A stretch of 64,000 nucleotides of DNA from CAVSRC01 sp963750065. Its GTDB lineage: Bacteria; Pseudomonadota; Alphaproteobacteria; Rhizobiales; Kaistiaceae. The DNA lies in contig CAVVPK010000035.1 in NCBI GenBank assembly GCA_963750065.1, positions 1-64,000 of the forward strand, read 5' to 3'. A model generated the notes under the pieces. It was given only the letters and a program-made list of their open reading frames with translations, ran no database searches and was not told the DNA's origin. Within the stretch, counting starts at the first letter, position 1; the number at the start of each line of letters is the position of its first letter. Below are positions 36,567 to 44,493 of this stretch, one piece after another. Position numbers and translations under genes: made by a program.

Positions 36567-37028
36567 TCACGCCACCGCCTGGCCGGTCACCTCGGTCAGC
36601 CAGGCGCGCAAGGATCCGGCATCCATGGCGCCGGCGCGGTGGGCGATCGGCCGGCCCTTGCGGAAGACCATGATCGTCGGAATGCCCTGGATGCGGTAGC
36701 GGTTGGCAATGTCCGGCTCGTTCTCGGTATCGAGCTTGAGGAAGCGGACATCCGGCTCCATCTCGGCCGCGACCCGCTCGAAGACCGGTGCCATCATCCG
36801 GCAGGGCGCGCACCACTCGGCCCAGAAGTCGACCACCACCGGCACGTCGTTGCGGGCGATGTGCTTGGCGAAATTCGCCGTGGTCGCCGGCGAGGGATGG
36901 CCGGAAAATAGCGGTTCGTGGCACACGCCGCATTTGGCCTCCCGGGCCTCCGGCGCCGGCTTGGCGGCCGGCAGCCGGTTCACGGCGGCGCAATGGGGAC
37001 AGACGATATGGCGGATTTCTTGGGTCAT
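36567..37028 (-). CDS. trxC: Thioredoxin 2 (TrxC)
   Basis: A 153-residue thioredoxin with an N-terminal zinc-binding part (CPHC near residue 10 and CGVC near 33) and the active site WCAPC near residue 73. The GIPTIMVF strand with cis-Pro is intact. It is the zinc-containing oxidative-stress type. I start it at ATG 37028; the open frame reaches 37073. Confidence 0.94.
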   Translation of the reverse strand: MTQEIRHIVCPHCAAVNRLPAAKPAPEAREAKCGVCHEPLFSGHPSPATTANFAKHIARNDVPVVVDFWAEWCAPCRMMAPVFERVAAEMEPDVRFLKLDTENEPDIANRYRIQGIPTIMVFRKGRPIAHRAGAMDAGSLRAWLTEVTGQAVA

Positions 37029-37137
37029 GGTCGGGCGGGCTCCTCGTGGCGCACCGGGGGTTCCCCGGTACACATATCGTAATTTTGCAATATGTGGGGT
37101 GCGTAGCCGATCCTTGCCAGAGGCCCCTTGACCGGGG

Positions 37138-38064
37138 TCAAACTGCCGTCAGCCTGTCCACCTCCGCCATTTCCTCCGCGCTCAGCTTCCAGCCGACCGC
37201 GGCGGCATTGGCCTCGACCTGTTCCGGCCGCGTGGCGCCGGTGATGATCGAGGCGACGAGCGGCTTGCAGGCCAGCCAGCTCATGGCGAGCTCCAGCAGC
37301 GTGTGACCGCGCGCCTCGGCGAAGGCGGCAAGCGCCTCGATCGTCTCCCAATGCGGCTGGACGAAGCGGCTTTCGGGGGTGAGCCGTGTGTTGTCGGGGA
37401 ACGCCTTGTCCTTGCGGTACTTGCCCGACAGCGCCCCGCCCGACAGCGGGAAATAGGGCACCAGGCTGAGGCCCAGCGTCTCCATTGCCCGGAAGAGGCC
37501 GCTCTCATGGGTGCGGTGGAGCAGGCTGTATTCGTCCTGGGCCGCGACGAAGCCGGGCACGCCCGCCGCCTTGGCCGAAGCCGCGGCGGCGAGAAGCTGG
37601 TCGGCGTCGAAATTGGAGGCGGCGACGGTGCGCACCTTGCCGGCCTTGGTGAGCTCCTCCAGCGCGCGGAAGGTCTCCTCCATCGGTGTCGCCGGGTCCG
37701 GCTCGTGCATCCACAGGATGTCGATCACGTCGGTCTTCAGCCGCGCAAGGCTGGCTTCGACCGCGGCGATCACATAGGCGCGGCTGCCGCGCTGCTGTTC
37801 GGTGTTGCCGGCCATCAGCTTGCCGAACTTGGTGGCCAGCGTCACGTCGCTGCGACGCTCGCCCAGCACCTGGCCGATGATCGTCTCCGATCCGCCGCTG
37901 TTGCCGTAGATGTCGGCGGTGTCGAAATGGGTGACGCCGAGGTCGAGCGCCTTGTGGATGACCTTGCGGGAGGCTTCCAGGTCGAGGCGGCCGCCGAACT
38001 GGTTGGTGCCGAGGCCGACCAGCGACACCTCAAGGCCGGACGGCCCGAGCTTGCGGGTTTCCAT
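37138..38064 (-). CDS. Aldo/keto reductase
   Basis: A 308-residue TIM-barrel NADPH oxidoreductase. The catalytic tetrad can be traced: Asp and Tyr in DTADIYGNSG (about 50-59), Lys in ATKFG and His in WMHEPD. The C-terminal IITGATRPEQVEANAAA binds NADPH. It lies downstream of trxC's convergent side and upstream of FucU on the other strand. Given the nearby sugar genes it may reduce or oxidise a sugar, but the substrate is open. Confidence 0.93.
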   Translation of the reverse strand: METRKLGPSGLEVSLVGLGTNQFGGRLDLEASRKVIHKALDLGVTHFDTADIYGNSGGSETIIGQVLGERRSDVTLATKFGKLMAGNTEQQRGSRAYVIAAVEASLARLKTDVIDILWMHEPDPATPMEETFRALEELTKAGKVRTVAASNFDADQLLAAAASAKAAGVPGFVAAQDEYSLLHRTHESGLFRAMETLGLSLVPYFPLSGGALSGKYRKDKAFPDNTRLTPESRFVQPHWETIEALAAFAEARGHTLLELAMSWLACKPLVASIITGATRPEQVEANAAAVGWKLSAEEMAEVDRLTAV

Positions 38065-38236
38065 GAGACTGCTTCCCCTTGATGCATGTGCGAGCGGTGG
38101 GATGGGTACGGGTCAAGGCCGCGACCCAAGCACAGACAATGCCCTCCGCGGCACGCACCCGCAAGCCGCGGCAACGGCGCAATTGACGCGACCCGCCCCG
38201 GCGCGGAATGATCGCCACAACTGGGAGGACAATCAC

Positions 38237-38674
38237 ATGCTCTACGGAATCGATCCGATCCTCGGGCCGGAATTGCTGCACGCGCTGCGCGCCATGGGCC
38301 ATGGCGACGAGCTGGTCATCGTCGACGCCAATTTCCCCTCGACCAGCAAGGCCAACCGGCTCGTCCGCCTCGACGGGCTGGACGCCGTGCACATCCTCGA
38401 CGCCATTCTGTCGCTGATGCCGCTCGACGATTTCGTCGATTGCGCCGCCTTCACCATGGAACCCGTCGAAGACGCCAAGGCGGTGCCGGAGGTCGTCCGC
38501 CTGTTCCGCGACGTGGTCGAGAAGCGGGCGCCCGGCTCCACGACCGGCACCATCGAGCGCTTCGCCTTCTACGAGCGGGCCGAGAAGACCTTCGTCACCA
38601 TCGCCAGCGGCGAGCGCCGTCTCTACGGCAACATCATCCTGAAGAAGGGTGTCATCCGGCCGGACGCCGGCTAG
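38237..38674 (+). CDS. RbsD/FucU-family sugar mutarotase
   Basis: A 145-residue protein whose sequence fits the L-fucose mutarotase branch: MLYGIDPILGPELLHALRAMGHGD at the start (residues 1-24) with catalytic His, and a C-terminal ERRLYGNIILKKGV. It interconverts anomers of a free sugar. GGGAGG lies about 10 nt before the ATG. It is followed after 36 bp by the SMP-30-type lactonase gene, so the two form a small sugar-oxidation operon. Confidence 0.9.
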   Translation: MLYGIDPILGPELLHALRAMGHGDELVIVDANFPSTSKANRLVRLDGLDAVHILDAILSLMPLDDFVDCAAFTMEPVEDAKAVPEVVRLFRDVVEKRAPGSTTGTIERFAFYERAEKTFVTIASGERRLYGNIILKKGVIRPDAG

Positions 38675-38710
38675 GCGCCGTCGACCGCAAGTGAATAGGG
38701 GAGACAGCCT

Positions 38711-39628
38711 GTGACGCTGGTCAGCGAGGACACCGAGTATTTCGATCGCCGCTTCCGGCACATGACCCAGGGCTCGGCCGAGAAGGAGCTCTTGTTCGAC
38801 AAGTGCCGCTGGGCGGAGGGGCCGGTCTGGTTCGCCGACGCCAACATGCTGCTATGGAGCGACATTCCCAACAACCGCATGCTGCGCTGGACCTGGGACG
38901 GCACGGTCGACGTCTTTCGCCGCAATTCCAACTATGCCAACGGCAATACCCGCGACCGCGAGGGCCGGCTGGTGACCTGCGAGCATGGCGGGCGACGGGT
39001 GACCCGCACCGAACATGACGGCACCATCACCGTCATCGCCGACAGCTATCAGGGCAAGCGGCTGAACTCGCCCAACGACGTGGTGGTCAAGTCGGACGGC
39101 TCGATCTGGTTCAGCGATCCCAATTACGGGATCATGAGCGACTATGAGGGCCACAAGGCCGAGATGGAGCAGGACGGCTGCTACGTCTATCGCGTCGATC
39201 CCAGGACTGGCGCGGTGAACGTGGTTGCCGACGACTTCAGGATGCCCAACGGCCTCGCCTTCTCGCCCGATGAATCGATTCTCTACATTGCCGATTCGGG
39301 GCGCAGCCACGACCCGGATTTCCCCACCCACATCCGTGCCTTCAAGGTCGGCGCCGACGGCACCCTCTCCGACGGCGAAATCTTCTGCGAGACCGGCAAC
39401 GGGTTTCCCGACGGCTTCCGCCTCGACAGCGACGGCAATGTGTGGACCAGCGCCGGCCCCTCGGTGGAGGTCTACGGACCCTCAGGCGACATGCTCGGCC
39501 GGCTCAACTTTCCGCACACCGTTTCCAATGTCGTCTTCGGTGGGCCGAAGCGGAACCGGCTCTTCGTCTGCTGCACTTCCGCGCTCTATTCGGTCTACGT
39601 CTCGGCAACCGGGCTCCAGCGGCCGTAA
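38711..39628 (+). CDS. SMP-30/gluconolactonase-like protein
   Basis: A 305-residue beta-propeller lactonase. Metal ligands are visible: WAEGPVWF (Glu near 38), NSPNDVVV (Asn/Asp near 120), and NGLAFSPDESILYIADS (Asn and Asp near 178-195). It hydrolyses a sugar lactone or related ester. It starts at GTG 38711. Operon with the mutarotase; an inverted repeat terminator follows at 39638. Confidence 0.92.
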   Translation: MTLVSEDTEYFDRRFRHMTQGSAEKELLFDKCRWAEGPVWFADANMLLWSDIPNNRMLRWTWDGTVDVFRRNSNYANGNTRDREGRLVTCEHGGRRVTRTEHDGTITVIADSYQGKRLNSPNDVVVKSDGSIWFSDPNYGIMSDYEGHKAEMEQDGCYVYRVDPRTGAVNVVADDFRMPNGLAFSPDESILYIADSGRSHDPDFPTHIRAFKVGADGTLSDGEIFCETGNGFPDGFRLDSDGNVWTSAGPSVEVYGPSGDMLGRLNFPHTVSNVVFGGPKRNRLFVCCTSALYSVYVSATGLQRP

Positions 39629-39637
39629 GCAATCCCA

Positions 39638-39661
39638 GGAAAAGTGGATTCCACTTTTTCC
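39638..39661 (+). terminator. Hairpin with T run after the lactonase gene
   Basis: GGAAAAGTGGA and TCCACTTTTTCC form an A/T-flanked stem ending in TTTTTCC, 10 bp past the stop codon. It is nearly symmetrical and could also stop the converging lacI-type transcript that ends at 39725. Confidence 0.65.
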
Positions 39662-39724
39662 GTCCCGGATTGCGTCAGGAAAACGCGACGAAGCGGACCG
39701 TCGGACGATGATCCGCTCTGTCGC

Positions 39725-40801
39725 TCAGTCCTTTGGCGGCGGCGCCGTCGAGCCGCGTACGACCAGCGAGAAATCGACGACCTGGCGGTTGACGCTGCCG
39801 TCGAAGTTGAGGATCGCGTCCACCGCGCGGCGTCCGATTTCGACGATCGGCTGGGCCACGGTGGTCAGCGGCGGGGTCGAAATCGCACTTTCCGGCACGC
39901 CGTCGAAGCCGACGATCGAGACGTCGCCGGGCACCGCGATATCGTGGGCCTTGAGCCAGTCGAGCGCGACGAGCGCGATGACGTCCGACTGGGCGATAAG
40001 GGCGGTCGGCGGCGTCGGAGAGGCGAAGATCTCGTCCAGTGCGGCATGGACCGTCCGTTTGTCTTCCCGCGTCGCAAAGATCGGGACGGTATCGCTGTCG
40101 ATGCCGTGCGCGCTGAGAGCCGCGAACGTGCCATGGACGCGCTCGCGCGGCGTCGAATAGATGGACGTCTCGACCTGGTCCAGCGACGCCCGGCCGCAAC
40201 TATCCTCTCCGAATCTCAAAGCGAGGATGGCGAAACGGCGATGGCCGAGCCCGATGAGATGCTCTGTCGCTGCTTGCGCACCGGCAACATCGTCGATGCC
40301 GATGACCGAGATGGTGTCGTCGGCTTCGCCAAGCGATATCGCCACGAAGGGCAATTGCCGCTGAATGGCGGAGCCGATCAATTCGCGCGCGCCTTCGAGG
40401 CAGAACAGGATGAAGCCATCGACCAGCGCGTTGCGCACGTTCCAGGCCAACTCTTCCTTGTTGGCCAGCGAGACCAGCGAAACGCCGGCGCCATTCGCCT
40501 GGGCGACCTCCGTGATCCCGGTCATCAGCATGCGCGCGAACGGGTCGGTGAAGAAGTGGGAGAGCGGCTCGACCGTGGCGACGCCGATGGCGTTGACCTT
40601 GCCGGCGCGCAACAGCCGCCCCGCCGGATCGGCGCGATAGCCGAGCTCCTCGGCGACCTTGCGCACGCGCGCCGTCACCTCAGCGCTCACCACCTGCGGC
40701 CGGTTATAGACGTTGGAGACCGTGCCGGCCGAGACGCCCGCCGCCTTGGCGACGTCGGCGAGCTTGGCGGTCTTTCCCAGTCTGGCCGTGGCCATGCGCA
40801 C
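39725..40801 (-). CDS. LacI-family transcriptional regulator
   Basis: A 358-residue repressor. The N-terminal helix-turn-helix is LADVAKAAGVSAGTVSNVYN (residues about 14-33), with hinge helix following. A periplasmic-binding-protein-like effector domain fills the rest (IGVATVEPLSHFFTDPF, VGFDGVPESAISTPPLTTV). Effector is probably a sugar. It starts at 40801, and three operator-like palindromes lie between it and the divergent DUF1127 gene. Confidence 0.93.
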   Translation of the reverse strand: MRMATARLGKTAKLADVAKAAGVSAGTVSNVYNRPQVVSAEVTARVRKVAEELGYRADPAGRLLRAGKVNAIGVATVEPLSHFFTDPFARMLMTGITEVAQANGAGVSLVSLANKEELAWNVRNALVDGFILFCLEGARELIGSAIQRQLPFVAISLGEADDTISVIGIDDVAGAQAATEHLIGLGHRRFAILALRFGEDSCGRASLDQVETSIYSTPRERVHGTFAALSAHGIDSDTVPIFATREDKRTVHAALDEIFASPTPPTALIAQSDVIALVALDWLKAHDIAVPGDVSIVGFDGVPESAISTPPLTTVAQPIVEIGRRAVDAILNFDGSVNRQVVDFSLVVRGSTAPPPKD

Positions 40802-40842
40802 ACGCTCCGGTTCCTGCCGTCAATCACCATATAGCAAGTCCG

Positions 40843-40915
40843 TTAAACCGATTCAATTTTCGCTTGACTCGGGTCTCGCCCGGATGCATTGAATCGATTT
40901 AATGAATCGGTTCAA
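40843..40915. promoter_or_regulatory. Three LacI-type operators in the divergent promoter region
   Basis: Similar 14-bp sites occur at 40843-40856 (TTAAACCGATTCAA), 40889-40902 (TTGAATCGATTTAA) and 40902-40915 (ATGAATCGGTTCAA). They share the core GAATCG or CGATTC around a central CG, as LacI-family operators do. The two right-hand sites overlap by one base, 13 bp centre to centre. A TTGACT (40864-40869) lies 19 nt before the second site and may be a -35 box, so binding would block transcription toward the DUF1127 gene. Confidence 0.6.
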
Positions 40916-40944
40916 AGTCCATTGAGGCGGGATCGGGAGACAGC

Positions 40945-41181
40945 ATGATGACAACCATCGCGATCACGGACAGGTGCTGGGAGCGGCCGACCCTGCGGCT
41001 GACCGTCACGATTCCGGGCATCCTCTGGGTCTATCTGCGCCGGCGGCGCGAACGGCGGCTGTTCGCCAGGCTTTCGCGGCTTCCCGCCCATCTCATTCGC
41101 GACATGGGCTTCGACCCGGACGCGGTACATGAGATGGCGTTGGGCACCTGGGACGTCGTTCACCCCACCCGCATCCGCTGA
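40945..41181 (+). CDS. DUF1127-domain small protein
   Basis: A 78-residue protein whose C-terminal half is a DUF1127 motif: RRRRERRLFARLSRLPAHLIRDMGFDPD, given by residues 32-59 (Arg-rich helix, then the LxRDMGF signature). Such proteins, in rhizobia and relatives, influence RNA turnover and metabolic adaptation. It is divergent from the LacI regulator and behind its putative operators. That suggests sugar-responsive control of a DUF1127 protein. Confidence 0.82.
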   Translation: MMTTIAITDRCWERPTLRLTVTIPGILWVYLRRRRERRLFARLSRLPAHLIRDMGFDPDAVHEMALGTWDVVHPTRIR

Positions 41182-41198
41182 GCGCTGGACGCCGCTGG

Positions 41199-42176
41199 TC
41201 AGTTGGTGGAATCGGGCGGCCGGCAGGCGGCCAGGATGCCGTCCCAACGACGGCGCTGGTCGTCAGTGAGGTCCGCCATCGACCGCACGCTCATCAGGTC
41301 GGTGCCGGCGAGATTGGTGAACATGCAGCCGCAGAACGTGTTGCACGTGGTGTCGTCGCGCCCCTGCAGGTGGCAGGCCTGGCTGCACTGATCCATGAAA
41401 TTGCGCCGGAGCACCGTTTCGTTCGGCGACAGCAGCGGGCTTGCCGCCCACAAAAGCCCATAGAGGATCGGCTGGTGGACCAGGTAGATGACCAGGCTCC
41501 AGCGGCCGGCCCAGGCCGCAGCCTTGCCGGCCCAGTTCTCCGGACGCCAGCGGGTGAACGCTGAATCGCTGAAATCGGCGACGAAAAGCCGGCCGACGAC
41601 GATGCCGGCGAGCACCACGCCGAACCACGGGAAGACCGGCACGTAATCCACGGTCTGCGGGGCGGTGGCCGAGAGCCCGACCCACCACAGCGGCGGCCAG
41701 TCGAAGACCGGGCTGGAATAGAGGAAGGGCAGCGCGATCACACCGGCGGCCACCGGCGCCACCACCCAGCTCGGCAGCCACAGCACGAAGGGCAGGGCGA
41801 GCACGCTGGCCAGCGCGATCTGGTGCAGAATGCCGAAGAAGATGAAGACATCCGGCTCGATCCACCAGGTCGCCAGGCTGACCAGGCAGGCGGCGCCGGC
41901 GATCAGCCCGAGACGGCGGAGATAGGGCTGGATTCTGAGGCCGCGCTGGGTCGCCAGCACCAGGCCGACGCCGACCAGAAGCAGAAAGGTGCTGGCAATC
42001 GAGCGGGCAAAGACGATCCAGCCGGGATCGCGGGTGATGTCGACCGGAAGCAGGCTGCGGGCGCTGAGATCGAAGGCGGTGTGGTAGACGACCATCGCCA
42101 CGATGGCGACGCCGCGGATGGCGTCGATCGCCGCAATGCGGCGGCCGCGGTCCTTGGGCGAAGGCGCGATGGCCAC
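41199..42176 (-). CDS. DUF1624 membrane acyltransferase-like protein with Cys-rich tail
   Basis: A 325-residue protein. Residues 12-250 are a DUF1624 (heparan-alpha-glucosaminide N-acetyltransferase-like) membrane domain: IDAIRGVAIVAMVVYHTAFDL near the N-terminus and several hydrophobic segments. Residues 255-325 are an unusual soluble tail with cysteines in QCSQACHLQ, TTCNTFCGCMF and AACR. The tail resembles no domain I know and could form disulfides or bind metal. It is convergent with the DUF1127 gene. Confidence 0.82.
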   Translation of the reverse strand: MAIAPSPKDRGRRIAAIDAIRGVAIVAMVVYHTAFDLSARSLLPVDITRDPGWIVFARSIASTFLLLVGVGLVLATQRGLRIQPYLRRLGLIAGAACLVSLATWWIEPDVFIFFGILHQIALASVLALPFVLWLPSWVVAPVAAGVIALPFLYSSPVFDWPPLWWVGLSATAPQTVDYVPVFPWFGVVLAGIVVGRLFVADFSDSAFTRWRPENWAGKAAAWAGRWSLVIYLVHQPILYGLLWAASPLLSPNETVLRRNFMDQCSQACHLQGRDDTTCNTFCGCMFTNLAGTDLMSVRSMADLTDDQRRRWDGILAACRPPDSTN

Positions 42177-42498
42177 GGTCGGCTGGTGTCCTTTGCGAAG
42201 CGGGACGGCGGCGCCATCCTGCCGCCTGCCGGTGCGTCAGGCAACAGCCGCCTTTGCGAAGCCGTTCTGGACGGTGGACAGGGTGCGGCAAGGCCTGTAT
42301 TGGACCGCGCAGGGCGCCGTGGCGGGAGCCTTTGCGTGTGTCCGCCGGGGCGCTACGCTCGCGTTGCAAAGTTGCCAGCGCGGCGGCAATATCCGGGGCG
42401 CTGCCGCCTCCAGATGATGAGCGAGAAGCTCCGGTTCAGGGTGCCGCACCGAGCCGGGGGAGTGGCGGCGTGCGGTCCACTAGGGGAATGCCAGAACC
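42177..42498. other. Intergenic region before acpXL, no gene seen
   Basis: I find no convincing coding region here. It must contain the divergent promoters of the DUF1624 gene and the acpXL cluster. The sequence CCTTTGCGAAGC is repeated at 42190-42201 and 42251-42262. A GGGGGAG at about 42458 and AGGGGAATGCC just before 42499 suggest the acpXL ribosome site. Confidence 0.4.
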
Positions 42499-42780
42499 AT
42501 GTCTGCGACCTTCGACACTGTCGCCCAGGTCATCCACGAGACCAGCGAAATCCCGCTGTCGGAGATCACGCCGGACGCGCACGCCATCGACGATCTGGGT
42601 ATCGACAGCCTCGACTTTCTCGACATCGTCTTCGCTCTCGACAAGAAGTTCGGCATCAAGATTCCGCTGGAGGCGTGGACCAAGGAGGTCAACGCCGGCA
42701 ACGCTTCGGTCGAGGACTATTTCATCCTCAAGAACCTGGCGGCGCGGATCGACGAGCTCGTCGCCCAGAAATCGGCCTGA
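42499..42780 (+). CDS. acpXL: Acyl carrier protein AcpXL
   Basis: A 93-residue acyl carrier protein with the phosphopantetheine site IDSLDFLD; the attachment Ser is residue 37. It is the specialised carrier for the 27-hydroxyoctacosanoate chain of rhizobial and Brucella-type lipid A, longer at the C-terminus than ordinary AcpP. First gene of the six-gene cluster ending in lpxXL; all genes run in the same direction with little spacing. Confidence 0.95.
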   Translation: MSATFDTVAQVIHETSEIPLSEITPDAHAIDDLGIDSLDFLDIVFALDKKFGIKIPLEAWTKEVNAGNASVEDYFILKNLAARIDELVAQKSA

Positions 42781-42795
42781 GCGGCCGGCCGGCTG

Positions 42796-43275
42796 ATGCG
42801 ACTCGAAACATTCGAACTGATCGACCGCGTCGAGGAGATGGACGTCGAAGGGCTGACCATTCGGGTGGTCGGCACCCTGCCGGAACAGAGCCCGGTCTTC
42901 GATGGTCATTTCCCGCGTTTCCCCGTCCTGCCCGGCGTCATGATGCTGGAATTCATGAACCACGCCGCCGGCTACCTGCTGCTGCGCCGGCAGGCGATGG
43001 AGAAATTCGTCTTTCTGGGCGGCGTCAAGCGCGCCAAGTTCCGCCGCTTCGTCGTGCCCGGCGACAAGATGACGGTCACCGCCAAGATCACCCATGAAGG
43101 TTCGGGCTATTCGATCGCCGAAACCGCGGTATGGGTCAGGGACGAGGTCGCCGCCGATGCAGAGGTGGTGATGATCTCGACCGAATGGCCGGCCGAAGAG
43201 CTCCGTCAGGCATTTCATAATAGCATCCCGCTCATTCCGGTCGGCGATGCGGTGGATACGCGAGTGGCGCGGTAG
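42796..43275 (+). CDS. fabZXL: FabZ-type 3-hydroxyacyl-ACP dehydratase of the AcpXL pathway
   Basis: A 159-residue hot-dog dehydratase. The catalytic His sits in DGHFPRFPVLPGV (about residues 37-49) and the acid in MLEFMNHAAG. It removes water in the long-chain elongation cycle on AcpXL. It starts 15 bp after acpXL and its stop TAG directly precedes the ATG of the next gene. Confidence 0.9.
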   Translation: MRLETFELIDRVEEMDVEGLTIRVVGTLPEQSPVFDGHFPRFPVLPGVMMLEFMNHAAGYLLLRRQAMEKFVFLGGVKRAKFRRFVVPGDKMTVTAKITHEGSGYSIAETAVWVRDEVAADAEVVMISTEWPAEELRQAFHNSIPLIPVGDAVDTRVAR

Positions 43276-44481
43276 ATGGCACGCGAGGTCTGGATCACCG
43301 GCATCGGCCTGACCTCGAGCCTCGGCGAGGGCCTCGAGGCCCATTGGCAGGCGATGGTCGAGGCTGAGAACCCGAAGCCGGTCGTCGACCGCACCTTCGC
43401 GCCGCCTTACGCCATCCACCCGATGGTGGAGCTCGATCTCAACAAGCAGATCCCCAAGCGCGCCGACCAGCGCCAGATGGAGACCTGGCAGCGGCTGGGT
43501 GTCTACACCGCCGGCCTGGCACTGGAGGATGCCGGCATCGCCGGCAATCTCGACATTCTGAGCCACACCCATGCGGTGGTCGCCGCCGATGGCGGCGCCC
43601 GCGACGAGGAAGTGGACGGCAGCATCCTTTCCGGCCTCGACAGCGCGCCCGACGCCGCCGCCTATCTCAATCAGCGCCTGTCCAACGATCTTCGCCCGAC
43701 CCTGTTCCTGGCTCAGCTTCCCAATCTGCTCGCCGGCAATATCTCGATCGTTCACAAGCTCACCGGCTCCTCGCGCACCTTCATGGGCGAGGAGATCGCC
43801 GGCGTCAGCGCGGCGGAGATCGCCTGGCGCCGCATCCGCGCCGGTCAGGGCGACATCTTCCTGGTCGGCGGCGCCAGCCAGGCCGACCGCAAGGACACGG
43901 TGCTCAACTGCGCGCTGGGCGGCATCCTGTGGGCTGGCGATCCGGTCTCGGTGTGGGCGCGGCAGGAGAAGGGTGGCGGTTCGATCTTCGGCTCTGCCGG
44001 CGGTTTCATTGTGCTTGAAGCGGCGGAACACGCCGAGGCGCGGGGTGCCAAGCCCTATGCCCGGCTGGCGGACATCCGCACCGACCAGACCCGCCGCCGC
44101 CCCGGCGACGTCACCGCCGCCGCCGGCCGCCAGTTCGACGCCATGCTGCCCGCGGGCAGCCCGCCGGTTGCCGTTCTTTCGGGCGCCACGGGCGTTGCCA
44201 TGCAGACGCAAGAAGAACGGGCGCTTCTCGACCGATTGATCGCCGAGGGCCGGGTCGATACCGTGCGCGCCTTGAGCACGCTCATCGGCACGGTTGCCGG
44301 GGCCACTTTTCCGGCCATGGCCGGGCTCGCCGCGCTGGCGCTCAAGCGCGGGCGCTTCTTCCCGCCCGCCGACGAGAGCGGGTTCGAGCGTCCGGCCGCA
44401 CACCAGCCGGAGCGCGTCGCCATCACCACGATGGGCATCTGGCGCGGCGAGGGCATGGGCCTCATCGAGGCGGTCAACTGA
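43276..44481 (+). CDS. fabF2XL: Ketosynthase-like protein lacking the active-site Cys
   Basis: A 401-residue thiolase-fold protein of the beta-ketoacyl-ACP synthase family. At the place of the usual TACASG it has SSRTFMGEE, and the second His motif (SNKSMIGH) is replaced by TLIGTVAG, so it lacks Cys and His needed for condensation. It is probably a non-catalytic partner of the next gene, comparable to chain-length factors. It forms an operon with acpXL and fabZ. Confidence 0.88.
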   Translation: MAREVWITGIGLTSSLGEGLEAHWQAMVEAENPKPVVDRTFAPPYAIHPMVELDLNKQIPKRADQRQMETWQRLGVYTAGLALEDAGIAGNLDILSHTHAVVAADGGARDEEVDGSILSGLDSAPDAAAYLNQRLSNDLRPTLFLAQLPNLLAGNISIVHKLTGSSRTFMGEEIAGVSAAEIAWRRIRAGQGDIFLVGGASQADRKDTVLNCALGGILWAGDPVSVWARQEKGGGSIFGSAGGFIVLEAAEHAEARGAKPYARLADIRTDQTRRRPGDVTAAAGRQFDAMLPAGSPPVAVLSGATGVAMQTQEERALLDRLIAEGRVDTVRALSTLIGTVAGATFPAMAGLAALALKRGRFFPPADESGFERPAAHQPERVAITTMGIWRGEGMGLIEAVN

Positions 44482-44493
44482 CGGAGGGGTGAA

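Noticed and set aside
36219..36911. A 230-codon plus-strand ORF after efp
   Set aside because: It mixes Arg/Ser-rich translation of the structured non-coding block with the antisense of trxC.
42190..42262. 12-bp direct repeat CCTTTGCGAAGC upstream of acpXL
   Set aside because: It falls 61 bp apart in a GC-rich stretch without symmetry or promoter context; may be chance.
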